Positions 16,712-26,180 of a stretch of 64,000 nucleotides of DNA are shown here, in pieces. Source of the DNA: Marinomonas posidonica IVIA-Po-181 (GTDB lineage: Bacteria > Pseudomonadota > Gammaproteobacteria > Pseudomonadales > Marinomonadaceae); contig NC_015559.1 in the NCBI RefSeq assembly GCF_000214215.1, forward strand, positions 1,302,001 to 1,366,000, written 5' to 3'. Position 1 is the first letter of the stretch; each line of letters starts with the position of its first letter. Under the pieces are notes generated by a model, which saw nothing but the letters and a program-made list of their open reading frames with translations, did not search any database and had not been told where the DNA came from. The translations under genes and the position numbers were made by a program.

Positions 16712-18592
16712 GTGAGTCGTCAAGATCAACAATTCCGTAATTATCGTCAAGAGCAGCGCCTCACTCAGCATAGGGTGGTTGCCGCTGCAATCTTTGTCAT
16801 AGTCTTAGTTTGTATTTTGTTGGCTCGCCTGTTTTACCTGCAGGTGATTGAATACGATTTGTATCAAACCAAAGCCGATGACAACCGCGTCATGCTGGTG
16901 ACAGATCCTCCTCCCCGAGGTTTAATCTATGACCGCAATGGTTTAGTGCTGGCTGATAATCGTCCCATTCACAGTTTGACGGTGACACCGGAACGGGTTG
17001 AGGATTTTATTGGGCTGAGAAAAGAGCTGTCCAACATCATAGAGATCTCTGACAGCGAATGGGAAAACTTTGACAGTCGTTTGAGAGAATATCGCCGCCC
17101 TTACCAATCCATCACGTTAAAATCACAATTAACGGACGAAGAGTGGGCTCGTGTTTCTGTTGATCTGTATCGTCTTGATGGTGTGCAAGTTGAGGCTCAG
17201 TTAACGCGTTATTACCCATATGGTGAAGCTTTTGCTCATGCAGTAGGGTATGTGGGGCGAATTACGGCGAACGATTTAAAGCGTGTTGATCAGCAAGCTT
17301 ATCAAGGGGCTCTGTTTATAGGTAAAACGGGCATAGAAGGTTTCTACGAAAAAGAACTGTTTGGTGAGGCGGGATTTAGCAAAGTCGAAGTAAATGCTCG
17401 TGGCCGTATTATGTCTCAATTGGAGCGACAGTCTCCTGTGCCTGGTCGCGATCTGCACCTGTATTTGGATGCTCGACTACAGCAATATGCCTATGATTTA
17501 TTGGGGGACTATAAAGGCTCTGTCGTGGCGATTGACCCCGAAACCGGTGGCATCCTTGCGTTAGTGTCTAAGCCGGGCTTCGATCCCAATTTATTTGTCC
17601 GCGGGATTTCCGTTGCAGATTATTCAACTCTTAGACAGTCTAAAAAACTTCCTTTGTTTAATCGTGCATTGCGTGGAGGTTATCCTCCAGCTTCGACCAT
17701 TAAGCCTTTCATGGCGTTAGCCGGTCTGGAGTACGGTTTTGCCTCTTGGACTGAACGATATTTTGCGAAAGGGTATTATCAGATTAACCCGGATGGCCGT
17801 CGTTATCGAGATTGGAAGCGAACAGGTCATGGTTGGATCAATTTAGAGCGTTCCATTATTGAGTCGGTTGATACCTATTATTATCAATTATCCAATAAAA
17901 TGGGCATCACGCCTATTCATAACTTTCTTTCCCGTTTCGGGTTTGGTCGCAGTACCTTATTGGATTTGAATGGTGATAGCTCTGGTTTGTTGCCTTCAAA
18001 TGAGTGGAAAAAAGCCAAATATAAAGAACCTTGGTATCCAGGGGATTCGGTTAACGTTGGCATAGGTCAGGGCTTTATGGTGGCAACGCCAATGCAAATT
18101 GCCTCAGCCACTTCAGCATTGGCCAGTCGGGGACGTTATTTTTATCCACGTATGGCCGATAAAATTGGCGACGATGCCGCTCAGTTTGAAGGCGATTTGG
18201 GTGGTGAACACGATATTATTCTCAAGGATCAAGGTAATTGGGAACGAATGGTGAATGCCATGCGTAAAGTGATCACCGATTCCTTGGGAACGGCAAGACG
18301 ATTACAGGGAACCAAATACGACATAGCTGGTAAAACAGGGACTGGTCAAGTATTCAGTCTTCAAGAAGACGAAGAATACGATTCTGAAAAACTCGATAAG
18401 CGTCTTCATGACCATGCATTATTCATTGGTTTCGCGCCCGCGAAAGCCCCTAAAATTTCGGTCTTTGCTATTTTTGAAAATGGTGGCAGTAGTTCAAAAC
18501 CCGCCGATTTAAGTAAAAAACTGTTTGATGCTTACCTCTATGGTAAGTATCCACCGCACTATGATTATTTAAAAGGGAAAGGCAATGACTGA
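16712..18592 (+). CDS. mrdA: Penicillin-binding protein 2 (elongasome transpeptidase)
   Basis: 626-residue class B PBP cross-linking peptidoglycan for rod-shape elongation with RodA. One N-terminal membrane anchor (~residues 22-44), a dimerisation/pedestal region (PPPRGLIYDRNGLVLADN) and a transpeptidase domain with active-site Ser328 in PASTIKPF (STIK), SVD for the SxN motif (IIESVDTYYYQLS), and K541TG in AGKTGTGQ. The start is GTG at 16712. It overlaps rodA by eight bases, so the partner pair is translationally coupled. Confidence 0.96.
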   Translation: MSRQDQQFRNYRQEQRLTQHRVVAAAIFVIVLVCILLARLFYLQVIEYDLYQTKADDNRVMLVTDPPPRGLIYDRNGLVLADNRPIHSLTVTPERVEDFIGLRKELSNIIEISDSEWENFDSRLREYRRPYQSITLKSQLTDEEWARVSVDLYRLDGVQVEAQLTRYYPYGEAFAHAVGYVGRITANDLKRVDQQAYQGALFIGKTGIEGFYEKELFGEAGFSKVEVNARGRIMSQLERQSPVPGRDLHLYLDARLQQYAYDLLGDYKGSVVAIDPETGGILALVSKPGFDPNLFVRGISVADYSTLRQSKKLPLFNRALRGGYPPASTIKPFMALAGLEYGFASWTERYFAKGYYQINPDGRRYRDWKRTGHGWINLERSIIESVDTYYYQLSNKMGITPIHNFLSRFGFGRSTLLDLNGDSSGLLPSNEWKKAKYKEPWYPGDSVNVGIGQGFMVATPMQIASATSALASRGRYFYPRMADKIGDDAAQFEGDLGGEHDIILKDQGNWERMVNAMRKVITDSLGTARRLQGTKYDIAGKTGTGQVFSLQEDEEYDSEKLDKRLHDHALFIGFAPAKAPKISVFAIFENGGSSSKPADLSKKLFDAYLYGKYPPHYDYLKGKGND

Positions 18593-19706
18593 GAGTTTGT
18601 ATCGCAGGGTGCTTACCTTCGCTAATGCTCGGCTTTGGCAGTTAGTCCATATCGATATTTTGTTGATTGGTTCCTTGTTGTTATTGATTGGCGGTGGTTT
18701 GTTTGTGCTGTATTCGGCTTCAGGTCAGAATGTCGCCATGATTGAACGACAAGTCTTTCGTTTCACTGTGGGCTTGATGGTGTGTTTGGTGTTGGCGCAA
18801 TTGCCGCCTAAATATATGCGCCGTGCATCGCCGACCTTGTACATTTTTATTGTCCTATTATTGCTTGGTGTGCTGATGTTTGGGGTTGGGGCAAAAGGCG
18901 CTCAACGCTGGTTACCTCTGCCTGGTGGATTACGTTTTCAACCGTCTGAAATTATGAAGATTGTCATGCCGATGATGGTGGCTTGGTATTTTTCAGATAA
19001 AGCTTTACCACCCAGTTTTAAGCAAATTGTGATGGTCATCGGGTTAATTGTTGCACCTGTATTGTTGATTGCTAAGCAACCCGATTTGGGGACGTCTTTG
19101 CTGGTTGCGGTATCTGGGATCTTCGCGTTGTTTTTGGCAGGACTTGGTTGGCGTTATATTTTGGGAGCGGCATCATTGGCTCCCATTGCAGGGTATACCT
19201 TATGGCAGGTTATGCATGACTATCAAAAACAACGTGTCCTGACGTTTTTAAATCCTGAAAGTGACCCACTTGGTTCAGGTTGGAACATCATTCAATCAAA
19301 AACCGCCATCGGCTCGGGTGGTTTATATGGTAAAGGTTGGCTAGAGGGAACACAGGCTCAGCTAGATTTTTTACCTGAGAGCCATACCGATTTCATCATT
19401 GCCGTATTGGCAGAAGAGTTTGGTATGCTTGGGTGTGGATTGTTGATTTGTGCCTACCTATTGGTTATTGCCCGAGGTTTATACATTTCGGCCATGGCCG
19501 AAGATAATTATGCACGCTTGCTGGCGGGCAGTCTTACTCTGACATTTTTTGTTTATATGTTTGTAAATATTGGTATGGTTTCAGGAATTTTGCCTGTAGT
19601 TGGGGTACCCTTACCCCTAGTCAGCTATGGCGGTACTTCCATCATTACCATTATGGCGACGTTTGGGATTTTAATGTCGATTCAAACACATAAAAGAGCG
19701 ATATAA
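18585..19706 (+). CDS. rodA: Rod-shape peptidoglycan glycosyltransferase RodA
   Basis: 373-residue SEDS-family polytopic inner-membrane enzyme polymerising lipid II, partner of PBP2. About ten hydrophobic segments are visible. SEDS signatures: LYSASGQN, RWLPLPGGLRFQPSEIMKI, AKQPDLGTSLLVAVSGIF (with the essential Asp of the family), LPESHTDFIIAVLAEEFG, and C-terminal GVPLPLVSYGGTSIITIM. It shares the single base at 19706 with mltB, giving an ATAATG overlap. Confidence 0.96.
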   Translation: MTESLYRRVLTFANARLWQLVHIDILLIGSLLLLIGGGLFVLYSASGQNVAMIERQVFRFTVGLMVCLVLAQLPPKYMRRASPTLYIFIVLLLLGVLMFGVGAKGAQRWLPLPGGLRFQPSEIMKIVMPMMVAWYFSDKALPPSFKQIVMVIGLIVAPVLLIAKQPDLGTSLLVAVSGIFALFLAGLGWRYILGAASLAPIAGYTLWQVMHDYQKQRVLTFLNPESDPLGSGWNIIQSKTAIGSGGLYGKGWLEGTQAQLDFLPESHTDFIIAVLAEEFGMLGCGLLICAYLLVIARGLYISAMAEDNYARLLAGSLTLTFFVYMFVNIGMVSGILPVVGVPLPLVSYGGTSIITIMATFGILMSIQTHKRAI

Positions 19707-20761
19707 TGATTAAGCTAGCAGCTTCGGTAATTGTTGCAATTGGTTTAACTGCATGCAGCGCTGTTGAGCAAAAGGATTTGCCGGCTAACTCAGGAGTGAG
19801 TAATGCTTTGCTTGAAGACAAACCCCAAGAATGGGCGGACTCTTATGCTGGTAATCCGTCAGTGCAAGATTTTATTGAGAAAATGGCAACACAACATGGC
19901 TATGATAGAAAAACGCTAGAATTGGCATTTTCTCACATTAAGCGCCGACCTAAGGTGATTGAAAAGTCTGACAATCAACCGGAAGTTTTAATTCCTTATT
20001 ACCAATACAAAACGCGCTTCGTCAATAAAGATCGTATGAGAGCGGGACAGAAATTTGCTCAGCGAAATGCCAAGTGGCTGGATAAAGCTGAGCTGGAGTT
20101 TGGCATTGATCCTCATGTTGTGGTGGCGCTGATTGGGGTGGAAACATACTACGGTCGCATCACAGGTTCGAAAGATGTGTTCACTTCCTTAACCACTCTC
20201 GCATTTGATTATCCAAGACGAAAAGATTACTTCCAAAGTGAATTAGAAGCTTATCTTTTGCTTGCTCGAGAGGAAGAATGGAACATTGGCGAGACAAAAG
20301 GGTCATACAGTGGTGCGATGGGAATGGTTCAGTTCATGCCCAGTAATTATCAAAAATTGGCCCTGGATTATGATCAAGATGGTCACATTGACTTGTGGCA
20401 CTCGGAAGCCGATGCCATTGGTAGTGTGGCGAATTATTTAAAACACCATGGTTGGACAACGGATCAGCCTTGGTTTGTCACGGCGCAAGTGGCCGATCTT
20501 GCTAAGGTTGAAGAGGAAGTCAATAAAGGACGTTCACCCAGTAAGGACATGACAGAGTGGTCGGCAATAAAGGTGCTACCCACTCAGCCCTTTGTGATTG
20601 ATAAAACGGGCTTGATCGGCTTACGAACAGCGCCAGAAGAGGTGTCTTACTGGTTAGCATATGAAAATTTTTTCACGGTGATGGATTATAATCCTAGTCG
20701 TCGTTATGCCATGTCTGTTTTGGAATTAGCGAAAAGTATCGAGGCTTATGACGCAAAGTAA
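19706..20761 (+). CDS. mltB: Membrane-bound lytic murein transglycosylase B
   Basis: 351-residue lipoprotein that cleaves the glycan backbone with 1,6-anhydro product formation. The signal peptide ends at the lipobox LTAC (Cys17). The SLT domain contains the catalytic glutamate in VALIGVETYYGRITG, followed by TLAFDYPRRKDYFQSEL, YSGAMGMVQFMPSNY and a Ca-binding-like DYDQDGHIDLW. It sits between rodA and rlpA, as in Pseudomonas, and overlaps rlpA by 14 bases. Confidence 0.95.
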   Translation: MIKLAASVIVAIGLTACSAVEQKDLPANSGVSNALLEDKPQEWADSYAGNPSVQDFIEKMATQHGYDRKTLELAFSHIKRRPKVIEKSDNQPEVLIPYYQYKTRFVNKDRMRAGQKFAQRNAKWLDKAELEFGIDPHVVVALIGVETYYGRITGSKDVFTSLTTLAFDYPRRKDYFQSELEAYLLLAREEEWNIGETKGSYSGAMGMVQFMPSNYQKLALDYDQDGHIDLWHSEADAIGSVANYLKHHGWTTDQPWFVTAQVADLAKVEEEVNKGRSPSKDMTEWSAIKVLPTQPFVIDKTGLIGLRTAPEEVSYWLAYENFFTVMDYNPSRRYAMSVLELAKSIEAYDAK

Positions 20762-21674
20762 ACTGCTGCTATTGATAAGCATTTGTTCATTTATTTTAAG
20801 TGGCTGTATGAGCACACGGCACGTGCTTGGTCATGATGGTAGTAACATCGATTTGGATAAAGCCTCTGGTGGCGGTCGATATAGTATTCTTCAGGACCAT
20901 GCACCAAGTGGTGATGTAAAGGTGGATCACTTACCGGATTTGGTGCCGAAATGGGAGCCCAAAAGTCGTGGCGGCAATAAAAACCCTTATGAAGTCTGGG
21001 GCAAAAAGTATTGGGTGATGGATTCAGCCAAAGGTTATACCGCCGAAGGCACTGCATCTTGGTACGGTAAAAAATTTCATGGGCATAAAACTTCAAATGG
21101 GGAAATATATGATATGTATGCTTTCTCAGCGGCCCATAAGTCTTTGCCATTACCAACGTTTTTGAAAGTCACCAATCTGGATAATGATCGATCTGTGATT
21201 GTTCGAGTAAATGACCGTGGGCCTTTCCATGGTAATCGATTAATTGATCTGTCGTATGCGGCCGCGGTGCGATTGGACTATCATAAAAAAGGGTTGGCAA
21301 GAGTTCGTATTGAAGCCATTACACCTGCAAAAGGTGAAACCTATACTTCTGCCGATGCTGTCAAAGAGACGCCTCAGGCCCTACCGAATAAGGCTTCTGC
21401 TGTTTCTAAAGGCGCGGATGCAAGTACACCAGATTTGGTTTTTACGCATTTGCAGCTTGGGGCCTTTAGCAGTGAAGCCTCAGCGGAAAAGTTAAAGCAA
21501 CGTTTATTTGAAACGTTCGACACGAGTGTTCGTGTTGAGGTCAATAAACAAGGGGATGGTCTTTATAAAGTCTTAGTAGGACCTTATAAAGAAATTAATG
21601 AGTTACAGCAGTGGCAGGGAAAACTACAAGAAAATGGATTCGGAAGTCCGGTAAGAGTGGCTTTAGTTCCCTAA
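20748..21674 (+). CDS. rlpA: Septal ring lytic transglycosylase/lipoprotein RlpA
   Basis: 308-residue outer-membrane lipoprotein: signal peptide with lipobox LSGC (Cys20). The double-psi beta-barrel domain (~residues 100-195) has GTASWYGKKFHGHKTSNGE, and VNDRGPFHGNRLIDLSYAAA carries the catalytic-type Asp and His region. A C-terminal SPOR domain (~230-308; LQLGAFSSEASAEKL, YKVLVGPYKE) binds denuded glycan at the septum. The RlpA of Pseudomonas is a transglycosylase specific for naked glycans. Confidence 0.94.
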   Translation: MTQSKLLLLISICSFILSGCMSTRHVLGHDGSNIDLDKASGGGRYSILQDHAPSGDVKVDHLPDLVPKWEPKSRGGNKNPYEVWGKKYWVMDSAKGYTAEGTASWYGKKFHGHKTSNGEIYDMYAFSAAHKSLPLPTFLKVTNLDNDRSVIVRVNDRGPFHGNRLIDLSYAAAVRLDYHKKGLARVRIEAITPAKGETYTSADAVKETPQALPNKASAVSKGADASTPDLVFTHLQLGAFSSEASAEKLKQRLFETFDTSVRVEVNKQGDGLYKVLVGPYKEINELQQWQGKLQENGFGSPVRVALVP

Positions 21675-21756
21675 AGTCCCTAGGTTTGGGCTAGAGATTC
21701 TATCTATGCTCTAGTATTATTCACGAACATTTTTTTGGAAGACGACATTTTTGGGT

Positions 21757-22905
21757 ATGAAAAAACTTCTCGCGACTTTATCAATTGTATTTGGCCTTGT
21801 ATCTACGCCTGTTTCGGCCGCTCCTTCACTGATTCCTACTCCACCACAACTGTCCGCTAGTAGTTATATCTTAATGGATGCTTACACGGGAGATGTGCTG
21901 GTTTCTCATAATGCTGATGAAGCATTACCGCCAGCCAGCCTAACCAAATTAATGACTGCTTACATCATCGAATATGAGCTAGCTCGTGGTAACTTGTCTT
22001 TTAGTGATCAGGTCAGTGTCAGTGAAAAAGCTTGGCGCATGGAAGGTTCACGTATGTTTATTCGTGAAGGTACACGAGTATCTTTGGAAGATTTGATGCG
22101 TGGCATTATCATCCAGTCTGGTAATGATGCCAGTGTAGCAGCGGCTGAATACGTGGCAGGCAGTGAATCGGCGTTTGCCGATCTAATGAATCAACATGCG
22201 CAACTCTTAGGGATGAAAAACTCGCATTTTGTGAATGCCACTGGCTTTCCGGCCGAAGGTCATTACTCCAGTGCTCACGATCTTGCCAAGTTGTCTCGCG
22301 CGACCATTTTGCAGTTCCCAGAAAACTACAAAATGTATGCTGAAAAAGAATTTAAATACAACAACATCAAGCAACCTAATCGTAATAAATTATTGTGGCG
22401 TGACAAAACCGTTGATGGCTTGAAAACCGGCCACACCGAAGAGGCTGGCTACTGTTTGGCAGCTTCGGCTGTGCGTAACGGTACACGTTTAATTACGGTT
22501 GTTATGGGGACAAAATCAGACCAAGCACGTGCGACAGAGTCGCAAAAACTTTTGGATTATGGCTTCCGTTACTACGAGACTCGTAAGCTGTATAGCCGTG
22601 GTCAAGTTGTCAACAACGCTAAGGTATGGGGCGGTAGCCAATCGAATGTGAAAGTTGGTTTTGCCGAAGATGTTTTAGTCACCATTCCCCGTCAACAAGG
22701 AGACTCTTTACCAGCCACATTGGATATGACGAAAGAAATTACAGCGCCAATCGCAGTTGGTGACATATTGGGTAAAGTCATTGTTGGCACGGACGGGAAT
22801 ATTCTGCTTGAGCAACCTGTGGTTGCTTTGGAAGCGGTCGAAGAGGGTGGTTTCTTCAAGCGTATGTTTGATAAAATCAGACTTTTCTTTGCAAAATTAT
22901 TTTAA
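21757..22905 (+). CDS. dacA: D-alanyl-D-alanine carboxypeptidase (PBP5/6 type)
   Basis: 382-residue low-molecular-weight PBP that trims the terminal D-Ala from pentapeptides. A cleavable signal peptide ends at VSAAPS; active-site motifs are S61LTK64, SGN in IIIQSGNDAS, and KTG in DGLKTGHTEEAGYC. The C-terminal PBP5 beta domain is followed by an amphipathic membrane anchor (FFKRMFDKIRLFFAKLF). ATG 21757 was chosen over TTG 21751 and is preceded by a GGAAG site. A promoter may lie in the 80-base gap after rlpA. Confidence 0.96.
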   Translation: MKKLLATLSIVFGLVSTPVSAAPSLIPTPPQLSASSYILMDAYTGDVLVSHNADEALPPASLTKLMTAYIIEYELARGNLSFSDQVSVSEKAWRMEGSRMFIREGTRVSLEDLMRGIIIQSGNDASVAAAEYVAGSESAFADLMNQHAQLLGMKNSHFVNATGFPAEGHYSSAHDLAKLSRATILQFPENYKMYAEKEFKYNNIKQPNRNKLLWRDKTVDGLKTGHTEEAGYCLAASAVRNGTRLITVVMGTKSDQARATESQKLLDYGFRYYETRKLYSRGQVVNNAKVWGGSQSNVKVGFAEDVLVTIPRQQGDSLPATLDMTKEITAPIAVGDILGKVIVGTDGNILLEQPVVALEAVEEGGFFKRMFDKIRLFFAKLF

Positions 22906-22929
22906 GCCCAATTGGGTGATGGTAGATAA

Positions 22930-23235
22930 ATGGCGTTAATTACGAAAGAAGGCGATCAGGTAGGTAAGCAACCTGATGCGCCAAAAATTGAATTTCCTTG
23001 CGAAAACTATGTGGTGAAAGTCGTGACCATGGATGCTGAAGGTGTTCATGCTGAGGTTGTTGAGTGTTTTAAAACGCATGCACCTGAGATGGATCCTAAA
23101 GCCGTGAGCATGAATCGTTCTAGTAAAGGGCGCTTCGTAAGCTATAGTTTTCGTATCATCGCTCAGAGTGAAGCTCAGTTATCCGCATTGCATACTGATT
23201 TGATGTCAGTAAGCGCTGTGAAAATGGTTATGTAA
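22930..23235 (+). CDS. YbeD/DUF493 family protein
   Basis: 101 residues with the ACT-like DUF493 fold (FPCENYVVKVV, SRG-like NRSSKGRFVSYSFRI, and LSALHTDLMSVSAVKMVM at the end). Function is unknown; the gene is almost always found between dacA and lipB, suggesting a role linked to lipoate metabolism. It ends one base before lipB. Confidence 0.92.
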   Translation: MALITKEGDQVGKQPDAPKIEFPCENYVVKVVTMDAEGVHAEVVECFKTHAPEMDPKAVSMNRSSKGRFVSYSFRIIAQSEAQLSALHTDLMSVSAVKMVM

Positions 23236-23880
23236 ATGACGTTAGACTTGGTTTGCCGCGATCTTGGCGTGGTCGAGTATGAAGATACTTGGGAGCGCAT
23301 GAAGCAATTTACTCAAGTGCGTAACAAGGACGATGCAGACGAAATTTGGTTGTTAGAGCATCCTTCTCTTTTTACTCAGGGGCAAGCTGGGAAAGAAGAG
23401 CATCTGTTAGCGCCTGGCGATATTCCTGTTTATCAAGCTGACCGTGGTGGTCAGGTGACTTATCATGGCCCTGGGCAACTGATCGCGTATGTTCTAATTG
23501 ATTTAAAACGGTTGGGAATCGGTGTCAGAGATCTTGTGTCTGTGCTGGAAAACTCAATTGTTAAGGTGTTGGCGTTGAATGGCATTGAGGCCTACGCTAA
23601 GCCAGATGCACCAGGTGTTTATGTTGATGAAAAGAAAATTGCATCACTGGGCTTAAGGGTTCGACGAGGTTGCTCTTTTCATGGTCTGGCGCTGAATGTG
23701 GATATGGATCTCACACCGTTTAATCGCATCAACCCATGCGGCTATCAAGGGCTGCAGATGGTTGATATGAAGCGTCTATATACTGGCGCAACGTTATCAG
23801 ATACGAAAATCCAGTTGGCCAACCAGCTAGCTGAACACCTCGGATATACCAGTCCGACTATCCAACAAGGGTGGAACTAG
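23236..23880 (+). CDS. lipB: Octanoyl-[ACP]:protein N-octanoyltransferase
   Basis: 214 residues; moves octanoyl groups from acyl carrier protein to lipoyl domains. Diagnostic motifs [23 protein letters not shown], the catalytic Lys in [18 protein letters not shown] and the catalytic Cys in [12 protein letters not shown] are intact. Directly followed by lipA, which completes lipoate synthesis. Confidence 0.97.
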   Translation: MTLDLVCRDLGVVEYEDTWERMKQFTQVRNKDDADEIWLLEHPSLFTQGQAGKEEHLLAPGDIPVYQADRGGQVTYHGPGQLIAYVLIDLKRLGIGVRDLVSVLENSIVKVLALNGIEAYAKPDAPGVYVDEKKIASLGLRVRRGCSFHGLALNVDMDLTPFNRINPCGYQGLQMVDMKRLYTGATLSDTKIQLANQLAEHLGYTSPTIQQGWN

Positions 23881-23881
23881 A

Positions 23882-24841
23882 ATGACAGCAGAACGCAAAC
23901 GCGTTGTTCAAGGGGAGAAATTACGTGGCGCCGATAAGATGGCACGTATCCCTGTTAAAATTGTACCAACAGAAGAGATCCCTCGTAAGCCAGAGTGGCT
24001 TCGAGTTCGTATGCCAGCGTCACCGGAAATTGCTCGTATTAAGAGCACATTGCGTGAGCACAAATTGGCCTCTGTATGTGAAGAAGCGAACTGCCCAAAT
24101 TTAGGTGAATGTTTCAGTAACGGTACGGCAACCTTTATGATTATGGGTGAGATTTGTACTCGTCGTTGCCCATTTTGTGATGTGGCACATGGTCGTCCAA
24201 ATGCATTGAGTCAAGATGAGCCAAAAGAATTAGCTGCGGCGATTCGTGATATGAAGCTGAAATACGTTGTGATTACCTCGGTTGACCGTGATGATCTTCG
24301 TGACGGTGGGGCCCAACACTTCGTTGACTGCATTCGTGAAACTCGTGCTGAGAGTCCGAACATTGAAATCGAGACACTTGTGCCAGATTTTCGTGGTCGT
24401 ATGGAAGTGGCGGTTAATACGCTAGAGCAAGCACCACCGGATGTGTTTAACCATAATTTAGAATCGATTCCTCGACTGTATCGTCAGGTTCGTCCTGGGT
24501 CTGATTATCAGTGGTCATTGGATTTGTTGAAAAACTTCAAAGATCGTTGTCCTGATGTGCCAACCAAATCTGGTTTGATGGTTGGTATGGGTGAAACCTT
24601 TGAAGAAATTGTCGAAGTGTTAAAAGACTTACGTGCTCATAACGTGGATATGTTGACCATTGGTCAGTATCTACAGCCTTCTAAACACCATTTCCCAATG
24701 GCTCGTTTTGTGCCACCGGAAGAATTTGCGCGTTATGAAGAAGTGGCGAAAGAATTGGGGTTCAAGCACGCGGCTTGTGGTCCTCTAGTACGTTCTTCTT
24801 ATCATGCTGATAAGCAAGCACACGGTGAACGAGTTTCTTAA
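23882..24841 (+). CDS. lipA: Lipoyl synthase
   Basis: 319-residue radical-SAM enzyme inserting two sulfurs into octanoyl domains. The auxiliary [4Fe-4S] cluster ligands are in [12 protein letters not shown] (Cx4Cx5C) and the radical-SAM cluster in CTRRCPFC (CxxxCxxC). The C-terminal [13 protein letters not shown] carries the serine that ligates the auxiliary cluster. It ends the shape/lipoate operon and is followed by a strong terminator. Confidence 0.97.
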   Translation: MTAERKRVVQGEKLRGADKMARIPVKIVPTEEIPRKPEWLRVRMPASPEIARIKSTLREHKLASVCEEANCPNLGECFSNGTATFMIMGEICTRRCPFCDVAHGRPNALSQDEPKELAAAIRDMKLKYVVITSVDRDDLRDGGAQHFVDCIRETRAESPNIEIETLVPDFRGRMEVAVNTLEQAPPDVFNHNLESIPRLYRQVRPGSDYQWSLDLLKNFKDRCPDVPTKSGLMVGMGETFEEIVEVLKDLRAHNVDMLTIGQYLQPSKHHFPMARFVPPEEFARYEEVAKELGFKHAACGPLVRSSYHADKQAHGERVS

Positions 24842-24860
24842 TCCGTTTGTCTGAGTGAAG

Positions 24861-24904
24861 AAAGCGAAGCTTGAAGTGTCCCTTCTTGCTTCGCTTTTTT
24901 TTTA
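24861..24904 (+). terminator. Intrinsic terminator after lipA
   Basis: Stem AAAGCGAAGC / GCTTCGCTTT with an inner TTGAAG-CTTCTT extension and a nine-base T run. Confidence 0.88.
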
Positions 24905-24960
24905 GTTGAGTAAAAAACTGATTTCATTCTCTGCGAGACTGTTTTGTCGGATAACAGTCA

Positions 24961-25130
24961 TAAAAAAAGCCCGCACTAGGCGGGCATCAAGCTATCCTTA
25001 TCTCTACCAATATAAGGGGTATATTAATAAAGAACATCCATTCGCACGGGCAGTGAATAGGTAGAGTAAAGCCGTGCTTCTAGTATATTGGCTGTCATGT
25101 GTAGTCCCTAAGCTTGTTGAAAGTAACAAG
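24961..25130 (-). ncRNA. Putative structured small transcript encoding a 24-codon ORF
   Basis: Read leftward there are four hairpins in order: CTTGTT/AACAAG (25113-25130), GCACGG/CCGTGC (25044-25077), CCTTAT/ATAAGG (24996-25017), and a classical intrinsic terminator GCCCGC/GCGGGC (24969-24985) followed by seven T. The terminator faces away from lipA and belongs to no known gene, so something on the minus strand ends here. A 24-codon ORF lies in the middle. It could be a small RNA, a leader-peptide mRNA or a small-protein gene. No clear -35/-10 pair was found, and the 5' end is a guess. Confidence 0.5.
25024..25098 (-). CDS. Candidate 24-residue small protein/leader peptide
   Basis: ATG at 25098, stop TAA at 25024-25026, preceded by AGGGA seven bases upstream (in TTAGGGACTACACATG), a credible ribosome site. 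The peptide begins MTANILEARLYST and ends RMDVLY; it is not a repetitive amino-acid attenuator peptide. It lies entirely inside the putative small transcript, and the GCACGG/CCGTGC hairpin is within its codons. Not recognised as any family; too short for protein-level certainty. Confidence 0.4.
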   Translation of the reverse strand: MTANILEARLYSTYSLPVRMDVLY

Positions 25131-25275
25131 GAAAACATGAAAGAACCTATACTTAGACATGTCCAATTAACTATAGTCAGAAATGAGATTTCTGCGACTT
25201 TTATTTAAACAGTGTATTGATATTCTGATTAAAAGCTCGCAAACAACAACCAGCATTACGTATGTTAGAGGTTTC

Positions 25276-26163
25276 ATGAGCGTATTTAGTTCCACAGTGA
25301 ATCAAAAATATTTTGCGGTCGTGCTTTCAGTGAAATTGATGCTGGAGGACCTGACTCATCGCATTATGATTGAAAAACTGCTCATGATGGCAAAAGATAA
25401 GCCTGGCTATCTTGGTGAAGAGAGTAGTTTTGGTGAGATCTATAGCTTGATTACTTATTGGCAAACAGAGGCGACGGCGCAAGATTGGCAAGAGGATGAA
25501 ATGTTGCGCAGGGTCTTGTCATTGGGGGAGCATTTTTGGTATCAAGAGTATTCGATTAAATCTTGTATTGTGACTAAGGATATGTCGTTTAAAACCTCTA
25601 ATGTTGATTTACATACTTCTCGTTTTCCTGTTATCAAGACGCCACGCGGCGTACTTCGTATTTTAGAAGAAGCTCAAGCCGATTTACTGCATGACTATGT
25701 GAATGCTGAAAAGCACTTCTTGGCACCATGGGAGCCATTGAGAAATGAGGCCTATTATTCTCTTGAAACCTGCCAGTTGAGAGTGCGTGAAATGCGTCGT
25801 GATTTTTTGGAGGACAAAGGCTGTGTTCTGTGCTTTTTGACACCTGATGAGACGAAGATGCTAGCTTACAGTAATTACTCTAACATTGTTCGCGGGGTAT
25901 TTCAGGCATGTAATCTTGGTTACAGCTTGCGTGAAGTGGAGCAAGGTAAAGGTTTAATGCATGAAATGCTGACTTCTGGGATCCACTATATGCATAAAGA
26001 GCAGCAGATTGAGCGTGTTCAAGCAGGTTATATGCCTAGAAATGAACGCAGTGCAGCAGTGTTGGATCGATTGGGTTTTGAAAAAGAAGGTGTGGCCAGA
26101 GATTATTTAAAAATCAATGGACAGTGGGAAGACCATATTCTTACGGCTTTGATTTTACGATAA
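25276..26163 (+). CDS. ABM-domain plus RimJ/RimL-like GNAT acetyltransferase fusion
   Basis: 295 residues with two parts. Residues ~10-102 resemble the antibiotic-biosynthesis-monooxygenase (ABM) fold of small YqjZ-like proteins: YFAVVLSVK, AKDKPGYLGEES, then SLITYWQTEATAQDWQ and FWYQEYSIKSCIV. Residues ~120-295 are a RimJ-type N-acetyltransferase: TPRGVLRILEEAQADLLHDY, HFLAPWEPLRNEAYY, the acetyl-CoA loop QGKGLM (223-228) and NERSAAVLDRLGFEKEGVARDYL. The GNAT half resembles the ribosomal protein S5 alanine acetyltransferase RimJ. The ATG at 25276 has AGAGG upstream; the frame is open to 25183 without similarity. I infer acetyltransferase activity; the role of the ABM part is unknown. Confidence 0.8.
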   Translation: MSVFSSTVNQKYFAVVLSVKLMLEDLTHRIMIEKLLMMAKDKPGYLGEESSFGEIYSLITYWQTEATAQDWQEDEMLRRVLSLGEHFWYQEYSIKSCIVTKDMSFKTSNVDLHTSRFPVIKTPRGVLRILEEAQADLLHDYVNAEKHFLAPWEPLRNEAYYSLETCQLRVREMRRDFLEDKGCVLCFLTPDETKMLAYSNYSNIVRGVFQACNLGYSLREVEQGKGLMHEMLTSGIHYMHKEQQIERVQAGYMPRNERSAAVLDRLGFEKEGVARDYLKINGQWEDHILTALILR

Positions 26164-26180
26164 TGTAAAAAATGCTTGGT

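Larger units (their letters stand above)
24842..25275. other. lipA to ABM-GNAT intergenic region
   Basis: 434 bases. It holds the lipA terminator (24861-24904) and the putative minus-strand small transcript (24961-25130). From 25131 to 25275 the sequence is A/T-rich, with an open frame upstream of the chosen start of the next gene that lacks any family similarity, and is presumably promoter DNA for both directions. Confidence 0.6.
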
